64,000 nucleotides of DNA from Bacteroidota bacterium (GTDB lineage: Bacteria > Bacteroidota > Bacteroidia > B-17B0 > Aurantibacillaceae), in the NCBI GenBank assembly GCA_947450025.1, contig CANFTW010000002.1, positions 124,001 to 188,000 on the forward strand, in the 5' to 3' direction. Below, one piece after another: positions 39,301-48,788 of this stretch. The notes beneath the pieces were generated by a model. That model saw only the letters and a program-made list of their open reading frames with translations. It made no database searches and had not been told where the DNA came from. Both the position numbers and the translations under genes were made by a program. Numbering within the stretch: the stretch's first letter is position 1; every line of letters starts with the position of its first letter.

Positions 39301-41318
39301 GATTGATCAGAAAATGTAATTGCATTGCCAACGCATTTAGTAGCAGCTGTTGAGAAACTAGCTACTGGAGGTGCTGTAGCAGGAGTATATAAAACATTAA
39401 CGTTATCTAAATATACATTATTTCCCCAACCACTGCGCGATTCAAACTTAATATAAACACTAGATTGCCCTACATATGCAGCTAAACTTACACTGTCTCT
39501 TCTCCATTGAGCATTTGAAGTTGGTGTAAATGCTGTTTGAAGAGTACCTGTTACTGTTGATAATTGTGTTCCTCCTTTACTATATAATCGTGTCCATGTA
39601 CCACCACAATCTACAGATATATAAGCATTTAATGTATCAACATCAACGGTAGTGTTATACATTCTGTGAGATACATCAAATTTCAATCTCAATGTACTAT
39701 TAGCACCTGTTAAATTTAAAGCAGGAGTTTGTAATACATCTTTTTGTCCTGAAATATCCGTTGCACTTGAAAAGTTATCCATCTTAGCACATGCGGTTGT
39801 TGTAGGAACCACAGGAATACCAGTAGTATTAGCAAGTCTACTCCAAGTAGTTGCTGCATTAACCACATTGGTTGCATATTTAGTCCAACCTGTAGGAGGA
39901 AATGTAACAGCATCAAATCTTTCTGTAAAAGGAAGCGCTTGGCCCACTGGAGCTGCAACCACTGTAAATGAAGCTGATGCACTATTATTAGCTGCGTTTT
40001 GATCTGTTCCTCCGTTTGGAGCAGTTACCCATACAGAAAACGTATGAGCTGCTGCAGCTAAACCCGTATAAGCATTTAAGGTTAAAACCGTTGAAGTTGC
40101 AGATGCTAAAGAACCCGTCCAACTTAATGTTTGGGTCGCTAAAGCGTCCATTTTATAATTGACAATAGCAGAAGTTAAAGTTGTAGTTCCCGCATTATTT
40201 AAAGTGATTTTTGGAGTAATGCTTGTGTTACAAGTTGATGAGCCGTTTGTAGGATTAATCACACTTGTAATTCCAGCATCTAATGCCGAAACTGGAGTAC
40301 ATCCTAATGAAGTTTGCAATACGTTCCAAGGAGCTGTACTCACAACTGCCTCCATACGTGCTACTTGTTGCGCCGTAAACATATACATACAAGCATCATC
40401 TGTATAATCCATATAATTCATCCACATAACACCAGGACTTGTAGTTGTACAAGCATCTGTTTGAATAGATCCTTGAGCAAAACAACCATAGTGCTCACCA
40501 GCTTGGTTTGGCGTATCCGTGCATTGATCAGAACCAGTACATGCTGTACCATCATCTCCCCAAATGTGTAATAAGTTAAAACAGTGACCAAACTCATGAG
40601 TTCCTGTTCTACCTAAATTATAAGGAGCAATAGCAGTCCCACCACTACCTGTATATTTATAATGTAATACTAATCCATAAGTGTTACTTAATGCTGTTGT
40701 AGGAAACTCACCATAACCTAACAATTGAGCTCCTAAATCACAAATCCAAATGTTTACGTATTTTGTAACATCCCAAGCATTTGCTCCGCCTGTTGCTGCT
40801 GATTTTACAGCGTCATTTGTTCCAAACGTAGCCGTGGTTGTTAATTTATAATCAACACCCGTTGTTGGATTTCCGTTAGGATCACGTTGAGCCAAACAAA
40901 AACGAATATTTGCACCTGACGCAACTGTAGAAAAAGTTGGTTGAGTTACTTTACTAGCATCTGCATTTAATTTAGCGAAATCATCATTTAATACTTGAAC
41001 TTGAGAAGCCGCTTGTGCAATTGAAATACTCGTTGCAGGAGTTGCTGTATTATAGACAACGTGAACGACAACCGGAATAATTGTTGGTGTTAAAGCAGAG
41101 TTATTAACTCGTCCTGCAGCAATATCAGCTGCTCTATCTTGTAAATATTGATCAATTACCTGATTATACTGATTTAAATCATTCGAATAATTAGGTCGTG
41201 TTTGCATAAGATATTGATGGTGCTGAAGTGTACCACAATTTCTTTGAGGCGGAGCCTGAGCAATAAGTGCAACTGAAGTGAAAATTGTTGCAAAAAGAGT
41301 GAGTAATGTTTTTTTCAT
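36342..41318 (-). CDS. T9SS-targeted M43-like (pappalysin-type) zinc metalloprotease with PKD domain and 11 tandem Ig-like repeats
   Basis: 'GTHEFGHCFNLLHIWGDD' HExxHxxxxxH, PKD 'PVASFSTAATKCVGNAITFSDQSTNGPSSWAWTFPGGTP', C-terminal T9SS 'VYPNPTNDMINI...GMYTIRIV'. Confidence 0.92.
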   Translation of the reverse strand: MKKTLLTLFATIFTSVALIAQAPPQRNCGTLQHHQYLMQTRPNYSNDLNQYNQVIDQYLQDRAADIAAGRVNNSALTPTIIPVVVHVVYNTATPATSISIAQAASQVQVLNDDFAKLNADASKVTQPTFSTVASGANIRFCLAQRDPNGNPTTGVDYKLTTTATFGTNDAVKSAATGGANAWDVTKYVNIWICDLGAQLLGYGEFPTTALSNTYGLVLHYKYTGSGGTAIAPYNLGRTGTHEFGHCFNLLHIWGDDGTACTGSDQCTDTPNQAGEHYGCFAQGSIQTDACTTTSPGVMWMNYMDYTDDACMYMFTAQQVARMEAVVSTAPWNVLQTSLGCTPVSALDAGITSVINPTNGSSTCNTSITPKITLNNAGTTTLTSAIVNYKMDALATQTLSWTGSLASATSTVLTLNAYTGLAAAAHTFSVWVTAPNGGTDQNAANNSASASFTVVAAPVGQALPFTERFDAVTFPPTGWTKYATNVVNAATTWSRLANTTGIPVVPTTTACAKMDNFSSATDISGQKDVLQTPALNLTGANSTLRLKFDVSHRMYNTTVDVDTLNAYISVDCGGTWTRLYSKGGTQLSTVTGTLQTAFTPTSNAQWRRDSVSLAAYVGQSSVYIKFESRSGWGNNVYLDNVNVLYTPATAPPVASFSTAATKCVGNAITFSDQSTNGPSSWAWTFPGGTPATSTSQNPSVTYTASGTYTATLISANSSGTSTAVSQTITVNASPSVAVSNASVCAGSAASLTASGATTYLWNTGATTTSISVTPSVTTNYTVTGTTSGCTDTKTISVTVNASPTVAVSNATVCNGTAANLTASGATSYSWNTGATTTSISVTPTVTTNYTVIGTTSGCTNTKTVSVTVRATPTVAVTNATICAGSSRTLTATGATTYSWNTGATTASISVTPSITTTYSVVGTNTLGCSNTKTVSVTVNALPSVAVSSSTICAGSTGTLVASGATTYLWNTGATSANLAVSPTVTTNYTVTGTTAGCTKTATASVSVGSAPSIAVNSTSICAGSTATLSASGVTTYTWNTGANTSSISVTPASTTVYTVTGNLTGCVAMATKTVNVLVTPNPTLAVSDATICSGNAANLIATGATSYVWDTGATTSSISVTPSVNTNYTVTGITAGCTNTKTLSVTVKATPTVAVSSATICSGNATNLTATGATSYVWNTGATTSSVSVSPSTSSTYTVVGTTNGCSNTQLANVTVNTTPTVAVSNTTICSGNSANLNATGATSYVWNTGATTSAIAVSPSSNTDYTVTGTTSGCSNTQTMSVLVNATPTVVVNNATICSGSSANLIASGASNYSWDTGATTASVSVSPTSSTNYSVTGTTSGCSNTQVVSVTVNSLPVITASSSTICAGSVATIAASGASTYTWNTGANTSSINDSPVSTTSYTVVGTSAQGCNNYATATVNVVSAPSISVNSATICAGSTATLAASGVTTYTWSTTSNSSTIFVNPTSTTVYTVNGNLTGCATLASQQVTVAVNALPIVSLASIASPICVNDAAVTLSGSPVGGVYSGTGVSGSSFNPSVSGAGTFTTSYNYTDGNGCSASANQVVNVSLCTGIFELNDNTVSVYPNPTNDMINITMDAELVNYATIELYDAIGKLVVSEKAKQTTTKVSLSNYANGMYTIRIVAEGKQSIIKVVKN
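36840..39134 (-). repeat. Eleven tandem ~69-72 aa coding repeats
   Basis: Consensus V.A.P.VAV..ATIC.G..A.L.ASGAT.Y.WNTGATT.SISV.P...T.YTV.GTT.GC.NT...V; 2295 bp / 11. Confidence 0.9.
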
Positions 41319-41446
41319 TTTAAGACATTGTTTAGTTACGATGAAGTAATGGAAGTCAAATGATAAAACAAAATTTTAATAAAATTTTTAATAATTTTTT
41401 CTTAAAAATGTTAAAAATCAATTTTATCTAAAAAATAATGCCATTA

Positions 41447-41478
41447 ATCGAAATAAAATGAATAATTATCGAAATAAA
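41447..41478. repeat. Direct 11-mer repeat ATCGAAATAAA (41447-41457, 41468-41478)
   Basis: Two identical 11-mers, start-to-start 21 bp, upstream of the M43 gene. Confidence 0.5.
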
Positions 41479-41492
41479 CAACTGTTGAAATC

Positions 41493-42203
41493 TTAGAGGT
41501 AAATTCCAAATACTGTAGGCTTTTTGAAAAAATCTGGAACATTCGATTTTTTCCAAGCAGAAATTGGTTTAACTAAAATATTTTCGTCGACTAAAGTAAT
41601 ATTAGTCGCTACTAATAATTGTGTGCTAGATTGTAGTGTTTTTAATAAATCTTCAAACACATTTCCATTACGATAAGGTGTTTCTATGAAAAATTGCGCT
41701 TGTTTTGATTTGAGGCAAATTTGCTCTAATTCCTTAATCCGTTTAGCTCTGGCAATTTTATCAATAGGTAAATAACCATTAAAAGCAAAGTTCTGTCCAT
41801 TAAAGCCGCTTGCCATAATAGACAACACAATTGAACTAGGTCCAACTAAAGGCACCACCTTTATTCCTTTTTTATGCGCTAGTTTTATGATATCCGCTCC
41901 GGGATCAGCAATACCCGGACAACCCGCATCACTCATTAATCCCATATGATTGCCTGATAATAAGGGCTCTAAATACGCATTAAGCTCTTCAATTTTAACA
42001 TGCTGATTGATGAGGGATAATTGAGCTCTGCTTATTTCTGGATAAGCACATTGTTTTAAAAACGCTCTTGCTTCTTTTGCATTTTCTGCAATAAAATAGC
42101 TTAAGGTTTTAATCAGTTCGATGTTTCGTTTTGGCAAAACATCTTCCAACTGACATTCGCCTAGGCCAACAGGTAATAAATATAAAGTTCCGTATGAAGT
42201 CAT
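41493..42203 (-). CDS. SAM-dependent methyltransferase (tetrapyrrole methylase/RsmI-like superfamily)
   Basis: 'GTLYLLPVGLG', 'GLMSDAGCPGIADPGADIIKLAHKKGIKVVPLVGPSSIVLSIMASGFNGQ'. Confidence 0.88.
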   Translation of the reverse strand: MTSYGTLYLLPVGLGECQLEDVLPKRNIELIKTLSYFIAENAKEARAFLKQCAYPEISRAQLSLINQHVKIEELNAYLEPLLSGNHMGLMSDAGCPGIADPGADIIKLAHKKGIKVVPLVGPSSIVLSIMASGFNGQNFAFNGYLPIDKIARAKRIKELEQICLKSKQAQFFIETPYRNGNVFEDLLKTLQSSTQLLVATNITLVDENILVKPISAWKKSNVPDFFKKPTVFGIYL

Positions 42204-42206
42204 GTT

Positions 42207-44114
42207 TTATGTTATATAAATATTTTTTTCTGAATCAATTCTCAATACATCATCATCTATTAATTGATTGATAATTTGATGCAAACGCTTACTATTTATT
42301 GATGGAAACATACTTATTAAATCTGTTAAATTTAATGCATGTGTTCCCAATTCTATTTTGATATTTTCAATTAACCCCTCTTCAGTTTCGAGATTTCGTT
42401 TATATTTCTCAACACATACATCACAATATTGACAATCTTTAAAGTCAGTTTCGTTAAAATAAGACAGTAACAATCTACTTCTACAAATATTTTTTTCAGT
42501 CACATAATTCACAACACTATTAATGCGTGTTAATGCTTTTTCTTTTAGAATAGGATAATTAATTAATCGAATGGATTCAAACTTTAAATTAATTCGGTTT
42601 TGTAAAAAAATGAGTTTTGGTAAAGTTGTTTGAGGTATAAAAGAAATCACACCTTGTGTATTTAAGTTGTCGAGCTGAACAGATAATTCATGCTCAGATA
42701 TTTTTGCACGGTACGCAACCTCTTTTTCCTTTATGTGAGCATACTGTTCATACAAACCTCCATAGCTTCTTAATAACACTTTGATGACTGGCTCATACTT
42801 AGGAAATTTTATTTGAAAATTATATAAATCATCTTTACCCATTACCATCATAACTTTAGAGGGCTCGTATCCACCATCCAAAAATGAAAAATAGCCTTCT
42901 TTTTCGAGGCATTTAATCGCATTATAAACCATAACTGATTTCAGATTATAATTTCGAGTGACTTCATTGATATCAAAACTAACTGATAAGCCCTCTCCGC
43001 TTTCAACTGGAATTTGATAAAAATTAAAAATAGCCTGATAAGATTGTTTTATTTGCTCAATACTTGGTGTTTTTTCTTCATATTGTTCTTTTAAAGAAAC
43101 TACATCATAATTGTTACATAATAACACTGCATAAGCAGGCTTTTCATCTCGTCCTGCTCGTCCTGCCTCTTGAAAATAAGCCTCTAAACTTTCAGGCAAA
43201 TCTAAATGAACCACAAAACGAACATCTGGCTTATCAATGCCCATTCCAAATGCATTAGTGGCAACAATAACTTGCGATTTATTATCGATCCAATTTTGCT
43301 GAATAATAGCCCTATCATTAGAATTAATGCCCGCATGATAAAAAGAAGCTGTTATTTTATTTTGTATTAACCACTTGCTAATTTCTTCTGTCTTTTTTCG
43401 ATTCCGCACATAAACAATACCCGAACCACCAATATTATTGATGACCTTTAATAAGCGTTCATATTTATTTTCTTCCAATTGAACAACATACCTAATATTT
43501 TTACGTTCAAAAGATTGACGAAATACACTTTGCTTTTTAAAATTCAGTTTTAGTTGAATATCTTCTACCACCTCTTTTGTCGCGCTAGCAGTTACTGCAA
43601 TAATATTGACAGCTGGAAAATATTCTCGTAATTCAGCTATTTTTAAATAACTAGGTCTGAAATCATACCCCCATTGCGAGATACAATGAGCTTCGTCAAC
43701 AGCAATGAGTCCAATTGGCAAATACGATAAGCGTTGTCGAAATGTTTCATTCTCAATTCTTTCAGGAGAAACATATAAAAATTGTACGTGACCATAAGCT
43801 GCATTATTTAAAGCAATATCAATTTCTTTAAAATTCATTGATGAGGTAATAGCAACTGCACTGATTCCTTTACTTTTCAAATTTTGAACTTGATCATTCA
43901 TTAAAGCAATTAAAGGGGAAACAACCAAACAAGTTCCACCAATAACTAATGCTGGAATTTGAAAACAAATGGATTTTCCTCCACCTGTTGGTAATAAAGC
44001 TAAGGTATCTTTGTTTTCGAGAATAGAATTAATTATATCCTCTTGCAAAGGTCTAAAAGAATCATAGCCCCAATGCTTTTTTAAATAAAAATAAATATCT
44101 TGTTTATGAATCAA
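42207..44114 (-). CDS. RecQ-family ATP-dependent DNA helicase
   Basis: 'LALLPTGGGKSICFQIPAL', 'VDEAHCISQWGYDFRPSY', 'QEAGRAGRDEKPA', Zn-binding 'CQYCDVC'. Confidence 0.95.
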   Translation of the reverse strand: MIHKQDIYFYLKKHWGYDSFRPLQEDIINSILENKDTLALLPTGGGKSICFQIPALVIGGTCLVVSPLIALMNDQVQNLKSKGISAVAITSSMNFKEIDIALNNAAYGHVQFLYVSPERIENETFRQRLSYLPIGLIAVDEAHCISQWGYDFRPSYLKIAELREYFPAVNIIAVTASATKEVVEDIQLKLNFKKQSVFRQSFERKNIRYVVQLEENKYERLLKVINNIGGSGIVYVRNRKKTEEISKWLIQNKITASFYHAGINSNDRAIIQQNWIDNKSQVIVATNAFGMGIDKPDVRFVVHLDLPESLEAYFQEAGRAGRDEKPAYAVLLCNNYDVVSLKEQYEEKTPSIEQIKQSYQAIFNFYQIPVESGEGLSVSFDINEVTRNYNLKSVMVYNAIKCLEKEGYFSFLDGGYEPSKVMMVMGKDDLYNFQIKFPKYEPVIKVLLRSYGGLYEQYAHIKEKEVAYRAKISEHELSVQLDNLNTQGVISFIPQTTLPKLIFLQNRINLKFESIRLINYPILKEKALTRINSVVNYVTEKNICRSRLLLSYFNETDFKDCQYCDVCVEKYKRNLETEEGLIENIKIELGTHALNLTDLISMFPSINSKRLHQIINQLIDDDVLRIDSEKNIYIT

Positions 44115-44229
44115 CTAATTTTGTCTTTAGCAAAATGCTAATTTATCACATTCTTAAAGAAAAAACTAAACAAGCTTTGTTATTTGGTGTTATGTATGTT
44201 ATATGATATCTCAAAGATTCAATTAAATC

Positions 44230-44661
44230 ATGGAATTCCATAACCCTATAGATAAAGATAAAGTTGCTGAAAACCCCGGATTATTACCCTATCCTCATCA
44301 TGTAGGGGGATTGGTAATTAAACCAGAAGATAATGGCAAAATAAAATCTCGAGCTTTAACAGCGATGAGAGAACAAACTAATATTCAGATGACACAAATT
44401 CAAAAGCAAGTTGAATTATTAGCTCAACAAGCTAATGATCTTCAGAAAAGAATAGAGATGTCTGAAAAAATATATTTAGCGGATTTATCATTTGAGCCAT
44501 TAATAGGACATATCTATCATCTTTATATAAAAGAAGGTAGCTATAAGCTTCTGTTAATTGGGCCTGATGATTGGGGAAAACTACCAAAAACATTAGAATA
44601 TGTGGGTACTGTAAAAATGTTAGGGGATCATACCTGGGAAGTGATGAATAGTAATTTATAA
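44230..44661 (+). CDS. DUF2452-like conserved protein
   Basis: 'NPGLLPYPHHVGGLVIKPED', 'EPLIGHIYHLYI...LLIGPDDW'. Confidence 0.6.
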   Translation: MEFHNPIDKDKVAENPGLLPYPHHVGGLVIKPEDNGKIKSRALTAMREQTNIQMTQIQKQVELLAQQANDLQKRIEMSEKIYLADLSFEPLIGHIYHLYIKEGSYKLLLIGPDDWGKLPKTLEYVGTVKMLGDHTWEVMNSNL

Positions 44662-44713
44662 AAAAGTTAAACAAAACCTTTTAACCCTTGTTTACGTATG
44701 TAAGTTATTAATC

Positions 44714-45355
44714 ATGAAATCAATTTTTGCCTTTATTTTAGTGGTTTTGTCTTTTAGTTCATGTATGCTATTTCAGCCATCAGCTAAAACACTAACATCA
44801 CGTGCCTTAAAAACTAACAAACAGTATGACGCGGTTATTGTTCCTGGCGTGCCATTTTTAGAGCCTAAATGGGACAGAACCATGCAAATGCGTGTTATGT
44901 GGGCTATACATCTATACAAAAACGGTAGTACAAAAAAAATCATCATGAGCGGTAGCTCCGTATACTCTCCTTATGTGGAAGCTCAAATAATGAAATTATA
45001 TGCTATTGAATTTGGAGTGCCAGAAGATGACATTATTATTGAAGATAAAGCGCAACATAGTACTGAAAATGTTTGGTATGGTTATAAACTAGCAAAATCC
45101 CTAGGTCATCAAAAAATTGCCTTATGCACAGACCCTTTTCAAACTCGCATGATGTATCGTTTTGGGAAAAGGAGATTAAAAGATTTAAAATATCTGCCAG
45201 TTTTATTTGACACTTTACGTACCTTACCTCACAATGAGCCTAACATTAATTACCAAGCTCAAAAATTAGATAAATTCACTCCAATTACTGAAACACAAAG
45301 TTTTTGGTACCGATTTAGAGGAACCATGGGAAAGCATATAAATTTCAAGGAATAG
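44714..45355 (+). CDS. YdcF/DUF218-family protein
   Basis: 'YDAVIVPGVPFLEP', 'IIMSGSSVYSPYVEAQIM', 'EDKAQHSTENVWYGYKLAKSLG'; lipoprotein-like N-terminus. Confidence 0.8.
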   Translation: MKSIFAFILVVLSFSSCMLFQPSAKTLTSRALKTNKQYDAVIVPGVPFLEPKWDRTMQMRVMWAIHLYKNGSTKKIIMSGSSVYSPYVEAQIMKLYAIEFGVPEDDIIIEDKAQHSTENVWYGYKLAKSLGHQKIALCTDPFQTRMMYRFGKRRLKDLKYLPVLFDTLRTLPHNEPNINYQAQKLDKFTPITETQSFWYRFRGTMGKHINFKE

Positions 45356-45389
45356 TTTTATCTTTATCACGCATTACACAAAACATATT

Positions 45390-46397
45390 ATGCGGATTAT
45401 ACTAATTTTAATTACAGTTTTATTTTTTAATACAAATGTCTTTTCTCAAACGGAAGAGGGATTGGTAAAATGGCTATCTATTAAAGAAGCCCAAGAACTA
45501 AATAAAAAACAACCAAAACCTTTTTTAATTGATGTTTATACAGATTGGTGTGGATGGTGTAAACATATGATGAAAACTACCTACTCCAACCCAAATATTG
45601 CAGGTTATATAAATCAATATTTTTATCCGGTAAAATTTAATGCGGAGACAAAAGATACGATAGAATATAATGGAAAAATATACAAGCCAACGTCTCCAAA
45701 TCCAAAAACACCACACGAGTTAGCTATTAAGTTTTTAGGAACTAGTTTAAGCTATCCGTCAACGATCTTTGTAACCAACAATTTTGAATTTAATCTATTA
45801 TCGCAAGGTTATTTAGAAGATAAGAAAATTGAACCTTTATTGATTTATACTGTTGAAAACGTATACAAAAGTTCTAATTATGAAGATTTTGCAGCGCAGT
45901 TTAATCATACATTTTATGACACCACATTTGTTAAAGGAGTCATAAAAATACACTCTCTTAAAGAAATAGAAATTCTTCAGAAAAAGAAGCCTAAGAAAAT
46001 ATTAGTAAATATATATGCTAGTTTCTGTAATTCATGTAAAGTACAAACTGCCACAACATTTAAAGACACCTCTATTGTAAACTACATTAATAAGCATTAT
46101 TATTTAATGAATTTTGACGCAGAAAGTAATGACACTATAATATTTAGGGGAGAAAAATGTTTTAAAACACCTTTAAATGGATACCCGTTACATACATTTG
46201 CTCTGCGTGCTACCAATAATAGATTGCAATTTCCTTCGATAGCATTGCTAGATGATAAACAAAATACTTTAGATGCCCTTAATTCGTTTTTAACACCAAA
46301 AACATTACTACCAATCTTAAAATATTATGCCGAAGATAAATACAAAACAATCAGTTGGGCAGACTATATTAAAAACTATACTGAGCAAAAAAAATAG
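45390..46397 (+). CDS. Secreted tandem thioredoxin-like protein
   Basis: Two thioredoxin-like halves: 'DVYTDWCGWCKHM' and 'NIYASFCNSCKVQ'. Confidence 0.85.
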   Translation: MRIILILITVLFFNTNVFSQTEEGLVKWLSIKEAQELNKKQPKPFLIDVYTDWCGWCKHMMKTTYSNPNIAGYINQYFYPVKFNAETKDTIEYNGKIYKPTSPNPKTPHELAIKFLGTSLSYPSTIFVTNNFEFNLLSQGYLEDKKIEPLLIYTVENVYKSSNYEDFAAQFNHTFYDTTFVKGVIKIHSLKEIEILQKKKPKKILVNIYASFCNSCKVQTATTFKDTSIVNYINKHYYLMNFDAESNDTIIFRGEKCFKTPLNGYPLHTFALRATNNRLQFPSIALLDDKQNTLDALNSFLTPKTLLPILKYYAEDKYKTISWADYIKNYTEQKK

Positions 46398-46420
46398 CGA
46401 TAATTTCTTATCGCTATTTT
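46391..46420. terminator. Bidirectional intrinsic terminator overlapping the thioredoxin gene stop codon
   Basis: AAAATAGCGATAA-TTTC-TTATCGCTATTTT perfect 13-bp stem; stop TAG inside arm. Confidence 0.85.
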
Positions 46421-47113
46421 CTAAAACTCGAATTTATAACCAATTCCTTTGATAGTTTTGATATAATCATCCCCCAACTTTTCTCGGAGCTTTCTAATGT
46501 GAACATCAATGGTTCTATCACCAACCACTACTTCATCACCCCATACTTGTTCTAAAATAAATTCACGTGTAAATACCTTGCCTGGTTTACTAGCTAATAA
46601 AGACAATAATTTAAATTCTTTTTTTGGAAATGCGATTTCTAAACCTTCTTTATTATAAACGCAATATCTTTCTTTGTCTATTTTAATACCCCCTAAATCA
46701 ATTTCCGCTGATTTTTGCTGTTCTGGAGCATATCTTCTTAATAGTGCTTTTATTCTACTAATAAAAACTCTTGGCTTAATAGGTTTTGTAATATAATCAT
46801 CAGCTCCTACTTCAAAACCTGCAATTTGAGAATAATCTTCATTTCGAGCACTTAAAAAAGCAATCATCACATCTTTAAGATTTGCAATGTCTCTAATTTC
46901 TCTGCAAGTATCAATCCCATCCATTTCGGGCATCATCACATCTAAAACAATTAAATGAGGAATTTCTTTTTTAGCGATATTAATCGCATCTCTTCCATTA
47001 AGTGATGTGTAAACTTGAAATCCTTCTTTTTTAAGATTATAACTCAAAAAATCCAAAATATCTTGTTCATCATCAACAAGCAAAATCTTATATAAACTAT
47101 TTTCTGTACTCAT
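46421..47113 (-). CDS. OmpR/PhoB-family response regulator
   Basis: 'LLVDDEQD', 'LIVLDVMMPEMDGI', 'LSAR', 'DDYITKPIKP', C-terminal wHTH 'RTIDVHIRKLREKLGDDYIKTIKGIGYKFE'. Confidence 0.95.
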   Translation of the reverse strand: MSTENSLYKILLVDDEQDILDFLSYNLKKEGFQVYTSLNGRDAINIAKKEIPHLIVLDVMMPEMDGIDTCREIRDIANLKDVMIAFLSARNEDYSQIAGFEVGADDYITKPIKPRVFISRIKALLRRYAPEQQKSAEIDLGGIKIDKERYCVYNKEGLEIAFPKKEFKLLSLLASKPGKVFTREFILEQVWGDEVVVGDRTIDVHIRKLREKLGDDYIKTIKGIGYKFEF

Positions 47114-47285
47114 ATCTTTCTATCAACACAAAGTTAAGCTTAAACCTTGAGGTTAAAGTTAAATAAATATTAAGAAATAGCTGTATTTTATGCCTATTAT
47201 TAATATTTAGATAATATATATTAGAAAAATTATGTTTAATTTATTTTAATGACGAAATATCAAAAACAAACATAAATCATACGTA

Positions 47286-47324
47286 TTAACCTGTCATATA
47301 CTTTTAATTAACATTAAATTTACA
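47286..47324. promoter_or_regulatory. Array of four hexamers at 11-bp spacing (Pho-box-like)
   Basis: TTAACC 47286, TATACT 47297, TTAACA 47308, TTTACA 47319. Confidence 0.55.
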
Positions 47325-47348
47325 CGTAATTAGCTATTTTCACACTAT

Positions 47349-47753
47349 ATGACAACCACAATTAAGCAACTCATTGAGAAAAATAAAAAAGCATTTGATA
47401 ATAATTATTTGATTGAATCGATTAACTTATCTTATATTTTAATTAATAAAGCGCTTAAACAAATTATTAAAGATGAATTAAATCAAGAGGTGATTGATAA
47501 TAAAATCAAAACGTCTAATTTAATCAATCATATCAAAAAAGTTTTTGAAGTAAATCCTCAACTTAAAACAAAATTATCAAAAAAAGTAATCAAGGATATT
47601 GATCTGTTTATTGATTTATATAAATCAATTAGTAAAGAACTTAAATATCAATATCCTGAGAAAAAAATTTCAGAAACCGCTCAACTAGGCATAAACTGTA
47701 TCGTTATTTTAAATACCAGTCTATTAAAAATAAAAAACAACAAAGTTGATTAA
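47349..47753 (+). CDS. Hypothetical helical protein
   Basis: 134-aa ORF, Lys/Ile-rich, no recognised motif. Confidence 0.5.
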   Translation: MTTTIKQLIEKNKKAFDNNYLIESINLSYILINKALKQIIKDELNQEVIDNKIKTSNLINHIKKVFEVNPQLKTKLSKKVIKDIDLFIDLYKSISKELKYQYPEKKISETAQLGINCIVILNTSLLKIKNNKVD

Positions 47754-47885
47754 TTTTCAGGAAGTAATTATTATAAAACTTTCTTTTAAATCATCACAGC
47801 TAATATTAGTAATATAAAGCTAATATGAAATCACCCATGTATTAACATTAGGCAACGATATTTGTAGCGAACTTAAATCGCACTT

Positions 47886-48659
47886 ATGTTATTTGCCACT
47901 ATGACGGATCACGAAAACAGTTTAGTTTACGCCCAAACCATTCAAAATGGATTACTTCCTAAAGCCCGTCACTTTAAAAAGTTTTTCAAAGATTATTTTG
48001 TGTATTACAAACCACAAGATAAAATTGGAGGTGATTTTTACTGGTTAACACAAAAAGAAGATACTCTCTATTTTGCTTTAGCAGATTGCACAGGTCACGG
48101 CGTTTCTGGAGCTATGCTTTCGGTATTGGGGATTAGTTTATTAAACTATGTTATTCAAAAAAACTTTGACAAAGTTGGTGATTATTTGACAGAGCTAGAT
48201 AAAAAATGGTTAGAAACATTTAATAACGAATTACACGATTCAAGATTTAATAATGATTGGTTAGAAATTACCCTAATTTCTTTTAATACAAAAACCCGAG
48301 AATTTCAATATGCTAGTGGAGGAGGTGAATTTGCGATTCATCAAAATGACGTCATAACAATTCATAAAGGCAATAGCTATCCAATTGGAGGATGGCAAAT
48401 TGAAGAAAATAGATTATTTAATACATTTAATCTTACTTTAGAATATGATGCTAAACTCTATTTTTTCTCGGACGGCATCAAACACCAGTTTGACTCAACT
48501 AATCAAAAAAAATTTAGCAGAAAACGCTTATTAGATATTTTAAAACAACAGCATAAGGAGATGAATCATCAACAAGAATTCCTAGAATTCATTTTTGATT
48601 CTTGGAAAGGAGTCAATCATCAAACTGATGACATATCCATAATTGGATTAAAATTATAA
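47886..48659 (+). CDS. SpoIIE/PP2C-like serine phosphatase
   Basis: 'DKIGGDFYWL', 'FALADCTGHGVSGAMLSVLGISLLNYVI', 'FFSDGIKHQFD'. Confidence 0.88.
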   Translation: MLFATMTDHENSLVYAQTIQNGLLPKARHFKKFFKDYFVYYKPQDKIGGDFYWLTQKEDTLYFALADCTGHGVSGAMLSVLGISLLNYVIQKNFDKVGDYLTELDKKWLETFNNELHDSRFNNDWLEITLISFNTKTREFQYASGGGEFAIHQNDVITIHKGNSYPIGGWQIEENRLFNTFNLTLEYDAKLYFFSDGIKHQFDSTNQKKFSRKRLLDILKQQHKEMNHQQEFLEFIFDSWKGVNHQTDDISIIGLKL

Positions 48660-48668
48660 TTCAACCAA

Positions 48669-48696
48669 TGTTAATTTAATGTTAAATTAATGCAAA
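48669..48696. promoter_or_regulatory. Three hexamers at 11-bp spacing upstream of TonB receptor (Pho-box-like)
   Basis: TGTTAA 48669, TGTTAA 48680, TGCAAA 48691; further TTAACA at 48712. Confidence 0.5.
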
Positions 48697-48788
48697 AAAT
48701 TTTAATTCAATTTAACATTAAAGTAATATACAATTGACGCTAAACTTAAGTAGATGTTGTTTTTTTGCCTCGAAAATCACAACACGTT

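Noticed and set aside
40159-40571. Plus-strand ORFs antisense to the M43 protease
   Set aside because: Entirely inside a strongly supported minus-strand gene; no recognisable protein features.
47113-47200. TTAACC/GTTAAA hexamers immediately upstream of the PhoB-like gene as a further Pho-box array
   Set aside because: Hexamers are present but spacings I measured (6, 12 bp) do not fit the 11-bp period.
47842-47847. TTAACA upstream of SpoIIE-like gene as another array
   Set aside because: Neighbouring positions at +/-11 bp (TCACCC, CAACGA) do not match the hexamer.
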